Of a DNA stretch of 64,000 nt, positions 51,982 to 61,092 are shown in pieces (the stretch's first letter is position 1; each line of letters begins with the position of its first letter). The position numbers and the translations under genes are program-made. Origin of the DNA: CAIWHR01 sp963734575 (GTDB lineage Bacteria; Pseudomonadota; Gammaproteobacteria; Burkholderiales; Casimicrobiaceae); the NCBI GenBank assembly GCA_963734575.1, contig CAVTHT010000009.1:62001-126000 (forward strand), in the 5' to 3' direction. The notes below the pieces were generated by a model, which had not been told where the DNA came from, searched no databases, and saw nothing but the letters and a program-made list of their open reading frames with translations.

Positions 51982-53033
51982 GCCGCTCCTCCCTCCACGC
52001 TGCGTGCCATGGCGCTTCCGGTTGCATCGGCGGCGAGGCCGAAGTCCTCCGCGATCAGCTCGTAGGACCGGCGGCGCGCGCCCGGGTCGTGCGTCCAGGT
52101 GACGATCACGAGCTCGTCCAGCTCGAGACGCCCGGCGAGCTCGCGCAGGCGCGCGCCGACCTGCGCTGCCGTGCCGACGATCGCCTTGCGGCGCACCGCT
52201 TCGATGCGCGCGCGATCGTCGTCCGAGTAGGTCTGCGCCGCCGCTTCCTCCGGCGTGACGAGGGGCATCCGTACGCCCTTCTCGAAGCCCACGCGCCAGT
52301 GCTCGCGCGTCATCAGCAGCCGGCGCGCTTCATCCTCCGTGTCGGCGGCGAGCGCCCACACGCAGATCGTCGCCTGCGGCCGCGGATGCCGCGGGCTCGG
52401 CCGGTACTTGCTGCGGTACAGGCGCAGCGCCTCCTCGACGCCGTGGCCTTCGCTGAAGAAGTACGCGAACGCGTAGGGCAGGCCGAAATGTGCGGCGAGC
52501 TGCGCGCCGTAGTCGGAGCTGCCGAGAATCCACAGCTGCGGGTGCGTCGGCCCGCGCGGGTGCGCGACGATCGACTGGAACGGATGCGCCTCGGGCAGCG
52601 GCGAGCCCGTCACCCAGCTCATGAGATCGAGCACCTGCTGCGGGAACCGCTCCGCCGCGCTCGCTGCATCGGGATTCAGGGCATACGCCGTGAGGCGGTC
52701 CGATCCCGGTGCGCGACCCACGCCGAGATCGATGCGTCCCGGTGCGATGGCCTCGAGCACACGGAACTGCTCGGCGACCTTCAACGCCGAATAGTGCGGC
52801 AGCATCACACCCGCACTGCCGACGCGGATGCGCGAGGTGGTGGCGGCGATCGCCGCCATCAGCACCTCGGGTGCCGTGCCGACGATGCTCGCGCTGTTGT
52901 GGTGCTCGGACACCCAGTAGCGGTGATAGCCGAGCGCCTCGCAGTGCTGGGCGAGCGCGAGGCTCTCCCAGACCGCCTCCGGTTCCTCGCGTCCCTTGGC
53001 CGCGGTCGACTGGTCGAGTACGGAGAGCTTCAC
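51978..53033 (-). CDS. LLM-class flavin-dependent oxidoreductase
   Basis: Luciferase-like monooxygenase, 351 residues from GTG 53033 (VKLSVLDQST). Typical: GYHRYWVSEHHNSASIVG, VGSAGVMLPHYSALKVAEQF, LGVGRAPGSDRLTAYAL, WILGSSDYGAQLAA. The group with SVLDQ near the start is commonly annotated as MsnO8-like and uses F420 or FMN. Overlaps the ABM gene, so a coupled flavin oxidation is possible. Intact. Confidence 0.9.
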   Translation of the reverse strand: MKLSVLDQSTAAKGREEPEAVWESLALAQHCEALGYHRYWVSEHHNSASIVGTAPEVLMAAIAATTSRIRVGSAGVMLPHYSALKVAEQFRVLEAIAPGRIDLGVGRAPGSDRLTAYALNPDAASAAERFPQQVLDLMSWVTGSPLPEAHPFQSIVAHPRGPTHPQLWILGSSDYGAQLAAHFGLPYAFAYFFSEGHGVEEALRLYRSKYRPSPRHPRPQATICVWALAADTEDEARRLLMTREHWRVGFEKGVRMPLVTPEEAAAQTYSDDDRARIEAVRRKAIVGTAAQVGARLRELAGRLELDELVIVTWTHDPGARRRSYELIAEDFGLAADATGSAMARSVEGGAA

Positions 53034-53056
53034 GGGGAGGGCGATCGCGCGGCAGC

Positions 53057-53482
53057 TCAGGCTTCGAGCCGCGCATCCATGGTGATGGTGGCGTTCAGCA
53101 CCCGCGACACCGGGCACCCCTCCTTCGCCTTGGTCGCCGCGGCATCGAAGGCATCGGCCGCAGCGCCCGGGATGCGCGCGACGACGTCGAGATGCACTGC
53201 GGTGATGGTGAAGCCGGCGTCAGTCTTGTCCAGCGTCACCGTGGCGGTGGTCTCGATGCGCTCGGCCGTCATTCCCGCAGCTCCGAGCTGTCCGGAGAGC
53301 GCCATGGAAAAACATCCGGCGTGCGCGGCCGCGATGAGCTCCTCCGGATTCGTCCCGACGCCGTTCTCGAATCGCGTGGAGAACGAGTACTGCGTTTCCG
53401 AAAGGACCTTGCTGTCGGTCGAGATCGTGCCGCGGCCATCCTTCAGTCCGCCGGTCCAGCGCGCCCTGGCTTTGCGTTTCAT
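53057..53482 (-). CDS. OsmC family peroxidase
   Basis: 141-residue thiol peroxidase that reduces organic hydroperoxides. The two redox cysteines are in ELIAAAHAGCFSMAL and AKEGCPVSR. Starts MKRKARARWTGGLKDG. Intact. Upstream of the LLM oxidoreductase on the same strand (23-base gap). Confidence 0.92.
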   Translation of the reverse strand: MKRKARARWTGGLKDGRGTISTDSKVLSETQYSFSTRFENGVGTNPEELIAAAHAGCFSMALSGQLGAAGMTAERIETTATVTLDKTDAGFTITAVHLDVVARIPGAAADAFDAAATKAKEGCPVSRVLNATITMDARLEA

Positions 53483-53587
53483 GTGCTCTCCTCGTCGACG
53501 ACGTTGTCCGCCCTGTCCGATGGCCCGCGCAACGCGGGCGGCGCGCTGCGCAGGATGAACTGTCTGAACGCGGGCGCGGCGCGCGGT

Positions 53588-54310
53588 TCAATCGCCGTGC
53601 GCAGCGCCGCTCGCGCGACAGTGCGCCTCGTACCGCGCGCGCGTCTCCGCGTTGGGCGGATACAGGCCGGGCAACGCGACCCCGCGCTCGACCTCGCCCA
53701 TGATCCATGCCTCGAGGCGCTCCTGCTCCGGCGCGGCCGCGATCACATCGTTCAGCAGGGCCGCCGGGATCACCACCGCACCGTCGGCATCCACCACCAC
53801 GACGTCGTCGGGGAACACCGCGACCCCGCCACAACCGATCGGCTGCTGCCAGCCCACGAACGTGAGGCCGGCGACCGACGGCGGTGCCGCGGCGCCCTGG
53901 CACCAGACCGGCAACCCCGTGGCGAGGACCCCGCTCGCATCGCGCATCACGCCATCGGTCACGAGACCCGCGACGCCGCGGCGTCGCATCCGTGCGCACA
54001 GGATGTCGCCGAAGATGCCCGCATCGGTGGTGCCCATCGCGTCGGCGACCGCGATGCACCCCGGGGGCATCGCCTCGATTGCGGCGCGCGTCGACGTCGG
54101 CGAGGACCACGACTCGGGCGTCGCGAGGTCCTCGCGCGCCGGCACGAAGCGCAACGTGAAGGCGCGCCCGACGAGGCGCGGCTGGTCCGCGCGTAATGGC
54201 CGCGTGCCGCGCATCCACACGTTGCGCAGTCCCTTCTTCAGCAGGATCGTGGTGATGGTGGCCGTGGTGACGTGTGCGAGGGTCGCGAAGGCGGCTTCAG
54301 AGGTGGTCAT
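53588..54310 (-). CDS. RraA-like / HMG aldolase family protein
   Basis: 240 residues, intact. Active-site loop in VAGLVTDGVMRDASGV (D-G-x-x-R-D), Gly-rich GIFGDILCARM, and VFPDDVVVVDADGAVVIPA. The long C-terminal extension (YPPNAETRARYE) fits dehydratase- or aldolase-type members rather than the RNase E regulator. Second RraA-like protein in the window. The ATG overlaps the 3' end of the AlkB-like gene by 14 bases. Confidence 0.86.
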   Translation of the reverse strand: MTTSEAAFATLAHVTTATITTILLKKGLRNVWMRGTRPLRADQPRLVGRAFTLRFVPAREDLATPESWSSPTSTRAAIEAMPPGCIAVADAMGTTDAGIFGDILCARMRRRGVAGLVTDGVMRDASGVLATGLPVWCQGAAAPPSVAGLTFVGWQQPIGCGGVAVFPDDVVVVDADGAVVIPAALLNDVIAAAPEQERLEAWIMGEVERGVALPGLYPPNAETRARYEAHCRASGAAHGD

Positions 54311-55403
54311 GACGGGCTCCTGTTGCGGAAGGCGCTGGCTTCGTGACGGGGCCGTGGCGCGGCGCGCGCAGCCGCACCGCAATCTGCGGCGCGAGCGCGA
54401 GCACGAAGAGGCCGAGCGGCATGAGGCCGCCGTGCGCGATATCGTAATCCTCGAGCAGGCTGTCCCAGCCGTAGCCCAGAACAAGCCGCCCCAGGATCAC
54501 CTCGAAGGCGAGGGTGAGCGCCACCCACGCGAGGCCGATCGCAAGGCGCCCGCGCGGCGTGGCGCGGCGCAGGGTCGCCGCGAAGAGCCATGCAATGAAC
54601 AGCACCAGCAGCGAGCCGATCAGCACGCCGACCTGGCGGGCCGCGCGATCGCCGAGCGCAGGCGCGAGATAGAGGCCGCGCAGGATACCGTGCACCGATT
54701 CGGCGAGCATCATCAGCGCCCAGATGCCCAGCGCACGCAGCCACACGCCGCGTTCATCCGCCAGGGCGTTCACGTGCCGGACGCTGCCTTCGCGCGGTCC
54801 CACACCGGTGCGGAAGGTGATCGAATGCCGCAGCGCCGGCGTGGGCGGGATGCTGTGCTGCCAGCGCCAGCGGATGTCGCCGCGCAGCACGTAGGCCGAG
54901 CGCGGCGCGAGATCGAGCACGAACACGTCGCCGCGCCGGTGCGCGACGGGCGGGTACGGACGAAAGCGCATGCGGCACGCGGTGCCGAGCGACACGCCGA
55001 CGATGATCCCGAATTGCGGCACGTCGCGATGCCAGCCGAGGGACGTGCCGGGCCGGTACTCGGTGACGAGCGCCTGTCCGAAGCGCGCCGGCGGCAGCCG
55101 CACCCACGCGGCGATGCGCTCGCGCAGCGGCAGCAGGAACGCCGGGATCGGCGCTTCTGCATGGAGCACGTTGGCACTGAAGTCGTAGCTCGATCCGTAG
55201 CTCACGATGCGCCGGCGGGCGGTGTACTCCTTGTACCGCGCCTCGTGCAGCGGCAGCGCGGCGACCTCCTGCAGCAGTGCGCGCTCCTCGTCCTCGCCGA
55301 TCAGCTCCGGCCGATAGACGAGCCCCTGCGGCAGCGCTGCATCGCCGTCGAACAGATCGCCGCCGTGCGGTGACGGCCGCATCGCGCCGTCGTGCCGTTC
55401 CAC
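54297..55403 (-). CDS. AlkB-like 2OG-Fe(II) dioxygenase with a C-terminal membrane domain (possible false fusion)
   Basis: N-terminal part, about residues 1-210, is an AlkB-type dioxygenase: GLVYRPELIGEDEERALLQE, iron ligands in LGWHRDVPQFG (H-x-D) and a later His in WRWQHSIPPTPALRHSITFRT with the conserved Arg. After VNALADERGVWLRALGIWA follow four hydrophobic segments with no known domain. Removing one G near 54801 would end AlkB at 54770 with a TGA overlapping a GTG start for the membrane part, the normal two-gene arrangement. Start GTG 55403 lies nine bases after an AGGAGG site; ATG 55382 is possible. Confidence 0.82.
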   Translation of the reverse strand: MERHDGAMRPSPHGGDLFDGDAALPQGLVYRPELIGEDEERALLQEVAALPLHEARYKEYTARRRIVSYGSSYDFSANVLHAEAPIPAFLLPLRERIAAWVRLPPARFGQALVTEYRPGTSLGWHRDVPQFGIIVGVSLGTACRMRFRPYPPVAHRRGDVFVLDLAPRSAYVLRGDIRWRWQHSIPPTPALRHSITFRTGVGPREGSVRHVNALADERGVWLRALGIWALMMLAESVHGILRGLYLAPALGDRAARQVGVLIGSLLVLFIAWLFAATLRRATPRGRLAIGLAWVALTLAFEVILGRLVLGYGWDSLLEDYDIAHGGLMPLGLFVLALAPQIAVRLRAPRHGPVTKPAPSATGARHDHL

Positions 55404-55428
55404 TTCCACTTTCCTCCTGACTTGCGGC

Positions 55429-55959
55429 GTGTCCTTGCAGGCGGTAGTGTGCGCCCCTCCACCCGTGGTTCCGCCCGTGAAGAAGACCGCCGCCGCCGCC
55501 CCGAAGGTTCCCGCACCCGTGTCGTCGGACACGCCCGTGCTCTACGGCGCGCCGCTCAATCTCGCCCAGGCGCAGGCCGTGATGGCCGCGGCCGAGCGGG
55601 AAGCGCGCGACAACGGGTGGGCGGTCGCGATCGCCGTGGTGGACTCGTCGAGCCACCTCGTGATGCTCCAGAAACTCGATGGCACGCTGCATTCCAGCGT
55701 GGACGTCGCGATCGGCAAGGCACGCACGGCCGTCAATTTCCGCCGCCCGACGAAGCATTACGAGGACGCCATCGCTGCCGGGGGCGCGGGCGTGCGCTTC
55801 GTCGCGATGCCCGGCATGGTGCCGTTCGCGGGCGGCATTCCGATCGTGGTCGACGGCGCGATCGTCGGTGGCATCGGGGTGTCGGGCGTGCGTGCCGACC
55901 TCGATGCGCAGATCGCCGCGGCCGGCATGGCGGCTGTCGCGGAAGGAAAGGCACCGTGA
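55429..55959 (+). CDS. GlcG/HbpS-like heme-binding family protein
   Basis: 176 residues with a GlcG-type domain: LNLAQAQAVMAAAEREARDN, VAIAVVDSSSHLVMLQKLDG, KARTAVNFRRPTKHYEDA, IPIVVDGAIVGGIGVSGV. The first 40 residues are Pro/Ala/Val-rich and the start (GTG 55429) is not supported by a ribosome site, so the N-terminus is uncertain. The stop overlaps the NIPSNAP start. Family members lie near glycolate-oxidase or catabolic genes, function unclear. Confidence 0.78.
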   Translation: MSLQAVVCAPPPVVPPVKKTAAAAPKVPAPVSSDTPVLYGAPLNLAQAQAVMAAAEREARDNGWAVAIAVVDSSSHLVMLQKLDGTLHSSVDVAIGKARTAVNFRRPTKHYEDAIAAGGAGVRFVAMPGMVPFAGGIPIVVDGAIVGGIGVSGVRADLDAQIAAAGMAAVAEGKAP

Positions 55960-56273
55960 TCTTCGACCTGCGGATCTACACGCTGCACAACGCGAAGTTC
56001 GGCGAATGGCTGAAGCTCTACGAGGAGCACGGCCACGCCGCGCAGGTGCGCCATTGCGGCGAGCCGGTGTTCTACGCCACGACCGAGGTCGGCACGCTGA
56101 ACCAGGTCGTGCACGTCTGGAAGTATGCGAGCCAGGCCGATCGCGAACAGCGCCGCGATGCGCTCATGGCCGATCCCGCATTCCAGGCGTATCTCGCCAG
56201 GAGCCGCGAGCTCGGCGCGCATCAGCACCAGGAGTGCCGCATCCTCAAGTCGACGTCGTTTTCACCGCTCTAA
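55956..56273 (+). CDS. NIPSNAP family protein
   Basis: 105 residues, intact. Starts VIFDLRIYTLHNAKFGEWLKL from GTG 55956 (GTGA overlap with GlcG); NQVVHVWKYASQADREQRRD is the family core. Small dimeric alpha-beta barrel fold, often encoded beside catabolic enzymes; function unknown. aroE-like gene follows after 10 bases. Confidence 0.88.
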   Translation: MIFDLRIYTLHNAKFGEWLKLYEEHGHAAQVRHCGEPVFYATTEVGTLNQVVHVWKYASQADREQRRDALMADPAFQAYLARSRELGAHQHQECRILKSTSFSPL

Positions 56274-56283
56274 GAAAATCACG

Positions 56284-57167
56284 ATGACCGCTCCGATTCC
56301 CCGCGCCTGTGTCATGGGCTATCCCGTCGCGCACTCGCGCTCGCCGATGATCCACGGCTACTGGCTCGCGACAGCTCGGCATTCGCGGGCGCCTACGACC
56401 TGCAGGAGATGCCAGCCCGAGCGATTACGACGACTTCCTCACGCATCTCGCGGCGCACGGCTACGTCGGCGGCAACGTGACGGTGCCGCACAAGGAGGCC
56501 GCCTTCCGCCTGGTCGACGCCCGCGACGAAGCGGCGCAGGCGATCGGCGCGGTCAACACGGTGTGGCTCGAGGGCGGCAGAGCTCGTACGGCGGCAACTC
56601 GGACGCGCACGGCTTCATCGCCAATCTCGACGACCGCTCCCGGCTGGGACGTGCCCGGCGCGCGCGCGGTGATCATCGGCGCAGGCGGCGCCGCGCGCGC
56701 CGCGGCGTACGCGCTCTCGACCGCGGGATCGCGGTGTCGCTCGTCAACCGTTCGCAGGCCGCACGAGCAGGAGCTCGCGGCGCAGTTCGGCAAGCATCGT
56801 CGGCGCCGGGGCTACGACGCACTCCCCGCGCTGCTCGCGACAGGCCGACCTGCTCGTCAACTGCACGTCGCTCGGCATGGTGGGCAAGCCGCCGCTCGAC
56901 GTCGACCTCGCACCGCTGAAGCGCAGCGCCGTCGTGTACGACATCGTCTACGTCCCGCTCGAGACTGCGCTGCTCGCCAGCGCCCGGGCACGCGGCCATC
57001 GCACGGTCGATGGTCTCGGCATGCTGCTGCAGCAGGCGGGCTTCGGCTTTCGCAAGTGGTTCGGCGCGAGCCCCACGGTCACGCCCGAGCTGCGCGCGCT
57101 GATCGAGGCGGACATTCGCGCCCGCAGTCCCGCCGCGATCTCGCCCACGACCTTGCCGAATCGATAG
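56284..57167 (+). CDS. aroE: Shikimate dehydrogenase family protein (frameshifted)
   Basis: AroE-type dehydrogenase, about 294 residues. Seen: CVMGYPVAHSRSPMIHGYWL, GGNVTVPHKEAAFRLVD (catalytic Lys), AIGAVNTVW, NADP site VIIGAGGAARAAAYALS, and VVYDIVYVPLETALLASA followed by GLGMLLQQAGFGFRKWFG. Frame changes near 56372, 56405, 56580, 56630, 56720 and 56850, mostly one extra base. It lies within a transporter operon rather than with aromatic biosynthesis genes, so a quinate/shikimate catabolic or related role is possible. Confidence 0.84.
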
Positions 57168-57243
57168 AATCCGCAACAGCCGCATCCGCCACACCCGGGA
57201 TCGTCGAACAACAAGCCCGCTTTCCACCACCGAGGAGCCTTTC

Positions 57244-58386
57244 ATGAAGTCACGCTGGATCTCCACGCTGCTCGCCGTCGCCTCGTGCGCTCTGGCCGGC
57301 GCGGCAAGTGCGCAGCAGACCGTCAACCTGCCGATCGTCATCGAGCTGTCGGGACCGGGCGCGGTCTCCGGCACCAATTTCCGCGACGGCGCGGTGCTCG
57401 CGATCGACGAGATCAACGCGAAGGGCGGCATCCTCGGGCGCAAGATCAACGCGCCCGCAGTCCGACACGCAGAGCAATCCCGGCATCTCGCGCGCCCAGG
57501 TGCAGAAGGCGCTCGACGGCGATCCCTACGTCATCCTCGGTCCGGTGTTCTCCGGCTCGGTGAAGGTGAACATGGTGCTCGCGCAGCAGGCCGAGGTGCC
57601 GCAGTTCACCGGCGCCGAAGCCGCGGACATCACGCAGGCCGGCAACCCCTACATCTTCCGCACGTCGTTCGGGCAGCAGGTGAGCATGCCGAAGATCGCG
57701 AATTACATCCGCGACGGCATCAAGGCGAAGACGGTCGCGGTCGTGTGGGTCAACAACGACTTCGGCAAGGGCGGCCGCGACAGCTTCACCAAGGAGATGG
57801 CCTCGCGCGGCATCAAGGTCGTGGCCGACATCTCGACCGAGTAGGGGCAGGTCGACTTCGCCGCCGACGTCGTGAAGGTCAAGAGCCGCGAACGCCGATG
57901 CGATCTTCGTCTACACCAACGAGGAGGAAAGCGCGCGCTTCCTGCGCGAGGCGCGCAAGCAGGGCGTCAACAAGCCGCTGATCGGCGAGACGACGCTGCT
58001 CGGGCAGAAGGTGATCGAGCTCGCGGGCGATGCGGCCAACGGCGTGCACGGCCACGTCGGCCTTACCGTCGACGCGCCGATCCCCGCGGTGACGCGTTCC
58101 GGGACAAGTTCAAGGAGCGCTTCAACTACCTGCCCGATCACAACGGCATCAAGGGCTACACGGCGGTCTACGCCGTCAAGTACGCGACCGAGAAGATCGG
58201 CAAGTTCGACCGCAAGCTGCTCGCGAGACGCTGCACGGCATGACCATCACGCCCGAGCAGGAGCCGGGCATCCTGATGGAAGCGACCTGGGACGAGAACG
58301 GCGACATCGACCGCATCAGCTTCCTCGCCGAAGTGGTCGACGGCCAGCAGAAGATCGTGCAGACCCTGCCCAAGCTCGGCAAGTGA
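57244..58386 (+). CDS. livK: Branched-chain-type ABC transporter substrate-binding protein (frameshifts and one in-frame stop)
   Basis: Periplasmic receptor of the LivK/Leu-Ile-Val-binding family, about 380 residues. Signal peptide ends at GAASAQQ; then VNLPIVIELSGPGAVSGTNF, AIDEINAKGGILGRKI, DPYVILGPVFSGSVKVNMVL and KTVAVVWVNNDFGKGGRD. Frame changes near 57463, 57890, 58090 and 58227; a TAG at 57842-57844 stands where a codon such as CAG is expected before GQVDFAADVV. End KIVQTLPKLGK. Ligand unknown; such receptors bind amino acids, amides or aromatic acids. Confidence 0.86.
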
Positions 58387-58468
58387 GGGGCCTCCGGACC
58401 GCGCGCGGCCGTCGGAGGGCGGCCGCGCTCGTCGCGCTGCGTCCCCGGCGCCGCCAAGCGCCTCCCGC

Positions 58469-59348
58469 ATGACCGATCTCCTGCAACTCGTCGTCGCCGG
58501 GGTCGCGACCGGCGCGATCTACGCGCTCGTCGCGATCGGCTTCGTGCTGGTCTGGCAGACGTCGCAGACGATCAACTTCGCGCAGGGCGAGTTCGTCATG
58601 CTGCCCGCGTTCTTCGTCCTGGCGGCGATGAAGTTCGGCCATGCGTCGTTTCCCGTGGCGATGCTCGTCGGCCTCGTCGTTTCGCTGCTCGTGCTCGGCG
58701 TGCTCTTCAAGAAGGTGGTCGTCGACCCGATGATCCGGCACGGCGTGCTGCCGCTCGTGATCTCGAGCATCGCGCTGGCGATCTTCATCAAGGAAAGCGT
58801 CAAGGAGTTCTACGCCGCCGACGCGCAGCCGTTTCCCGCGGTGTGGGCGACGACCAATCTGATGCTCGGCGGCGCGGTGATCTCGGTGCAGAACCTCGTG
58901 ATCATCGCCGTGGCGGTGATCGCGGTGGTCGGCCTGCAGTTCTTCCTCGCCGACACGCGCACCGGCCGCGCGATGCAGGCCACCGCGCAGAATCCGATGC
59001 TCGCGCGCATCCTCGGCGTGCGCGGTGGACCGGATGATCCTCTACACGTTCCTCATCAACGCCGGGCTCGTGGCGCTCGCGTCGTTCCTCATCAGCCCGA
59101 TCTATCTCGCCAAGTTCACCAACGGCGAGACGCTCGGCCTGGCCGCCTTCATCGCCGCCATCGTCGGCGGCTTCAACCAGGTGCGCGGCGCGATCGTCGG
59201 CGGCATCGTGCTGGGCGTCATCGACAACTTCGTCGCCGCGTATCTTTCCGCGCAGTATCGCGCCGCGATACCGCTCTTCCTGCTGATCGCCGTGATCCTC
59301 TTCCGGCCGCAGGGTCTGCTCGGCCGCGCGGAGGAGCGCGCGGTATGA
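58469..59348 (+). CDS. livH: Branched-chain-type ABC transporter permease LivH (one frameshift)
   Basis: Membrane permease of about 292 residues. Starts MTDLLQLVVAGVATGAIYAL; QTINFAQGEFVMLPAFF is the classic LivH segment, as is GGFNQVRGAIVGGIVLG near the end. One extra base near 59029 shifts the frame before VDRMILYTF. The stop overlaps the livM start (ATGA). Works with LivM as the channel. Confidence 0.91.
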
Positions 59349-60336
59349 CGCGTTCGGCGACCGCGCGCATCATCGTCGCGCTCGTCGCGGGCGTGGCGCT
59401 GGTCGCGGCCCCGTTGGCACTGAAGCCGTACGGCATCTATCTCCTCACCATGTGGGCCGTGATGACCATCGCCGCGGTCGGGCTCAACCTCACGCTCGGC
59501 TACGCCGGGCAGATCTCGCTCGCGCAGGGTGCCTTCGTCGGCATCGGCGCGTACACCGCCGCGATCCTCACCACGAACGGGTGGCCGCTGTGGTCGCCTT
59601 CTCCTGGCCACTGCTGTGCTTCGCGATCGGCTGGATCCTCGGCTATCCGGCGCTGCGGGTGCAGCATCATTACCTCGCGTTCGTGACGCTCGCGTTCTCG
59701 ACGCTCGTGTTCCTCATGTTCCGCAACGAGGAATGGCTGACCAAGGGCATCTACGGCATCAGCAACATCCATCGCCCGAACGTGCTCGGCTGGTCGACGA
59801 CGTCGCCGCTCGACTTCTACTGGTTCTGCCTCGCGATCCTCGCGCTCGCCTCCGCCGGCGCGTGGTGGATGCTGCGCTCGCCTTGGGGCCGCGCGTTCAT
59901 GGCGCTGCGCGAGAACCCGGTGCGCGCGTCCTCGCTCGGGGTCGATACGCGGCGCTACACGTTGATGGCGTTCGCGATCGGCTCGGCGCTCGGCGGCGTC
60001 GCCGGGGTGCTGTACGCGCCGCTCGTGCAGTTCATCGATCCCAGCCCGTTCACGCTCGGACTCTCGCTCAACCTGCTCCTGATGGTGATCGTCGGCGGCT
60101 CCGGCTATTTCGCGGGCCCGTATCTCGGCACGTTCGTGTCGGTGCTCCTGCCGGAATGGCTGCGCGTGACCGAAGGCCTCTACCTGATCGTGTACGCGGT
60201 GTTCGTCATGGTGCTGGTCGCCTTCTGCCCGGCGGGGCTCCTGGGCCTCGCACAGCGCTTCGCCCGTCGCGGCCGCACGACGCAGGCCACCGCCGCCGCC
60301 GAGCGCGGTGCGGCCATGCCACCGCGGGAAACATGA
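59345..60336 (+). CDS. livM: Branched-chain-type ABC transporter permease LivM (one frameshift)
   Basis: Second permease, about 330 residues. N-terminal helices, then LNLTLGYAGQISLAQGAFVGIGAY, the LivM signature; later TLAFSTLVFLMF and SLNLLLMVIVGGSGYFAGPY. Near 59600 a change, best read as one missing base, shifts the frame before VAFSWPLLCFAIGW. Overlaps livG by four bases. Confidence 0.9.
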
Positions 60337-61076
60337 CCGCGCTGCTGGAAGTTGCCGACCTGACCAAGCGCTTCGGCGGCATCAACGCCGTCGAAGGCGT
60401 CTCGTTCGCCGTGCACGAGGGCGAGATCCTGGGGCTGATCGGCCCCAACGGCTCCGGCAAGTCGACGCTCTTCAACTGCATCCTGGGCCAGTTGCAGCCG
60501 ACCTCGGGCGAAGTGCGCGTGGACGGGAAGTCCATCACCGGCATGCGGCCCGCAGATCTCAACCGGCTGGGCATCGGCCGCACGTTCCAGCTGCTGCAGG
60601 TCTTCCCGCAGCTGTCGGTGCGCGAGAACCTGATCCTCGCCGGCCAGGAGCATCAGGGCTCGATGTGGAAGCGCCTGGTCGGCCCGCGCGATGCCGGCCT
60701 CGGCGCGGCGGCCGACCGGATGATCGCGTTCTTCCGGCTGGGGCATCTCGCGCAGCACAAGGCCGGCGAGCTCTCCTACGGGCAGCAGAAGCTCCTCGAT
60801 GCCGCGATGGCCTTCATGGCGGGGCCGCGGCTCGTGCTGCTCGACGAGCCGGCGGGCGGCGTGAATCCCACCATGCTGGCGGATCTCGCCGAGCGCCTGC
60901 GCGCAATCAACGCAACCGAGAAGGCGACCTTCGTGGTGATCGAGCACAACATGGAATTCGTGATGTCGCTGTGCACGCGCATCATCGTGCTCGCCGAGGG
61001 ACGCATCATCGCGGAAGGCCCGCCCGAGACGGTGCGGCGCAATCCCGACGTGATCGCCGCGTATCTCGGCAAATGA
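60333..61076 (+). CDS. livG: Branched-chain-type ABC transporter ATP-binding protein LivG
   Basis: 247 residues, intact. Walker A GPNGSGKS, Q-loop region RTFQLLQVFPQLSV, signature LSYGQQKLLDAAMAF, Walker B LVLLDEPAGGVNP and the H-loop VIEHNMEFV. Start ATG 60333 inside the 3' end of livM. Pairs with LivF to drive transport. Confidence 0.94.
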   Translation: MTALLEVADLTKRFGGINAVEGVSFAVHEGEILGLIGPNGSGKSTLFNCILGQLQPTSGEVRVDGKSITGMRPADLNRLGIGRTFQLLQVFPQLSVRENLILAGQEHQGSMWKRLVGPRDAGLGAAADRMIAFFRLGHLAQHKAGELSYGQQKLLDAAMAFMAGPRLVLLDEPAGGVNPTMLADLAERLRAINATEKATFVVIEHNMEFVMSLCTRIIVLAEGRIIAEGPPETVRRNPDVIAAYLGK

Positions 61077-61092
61077 CGGTTCGCGCGAACGC

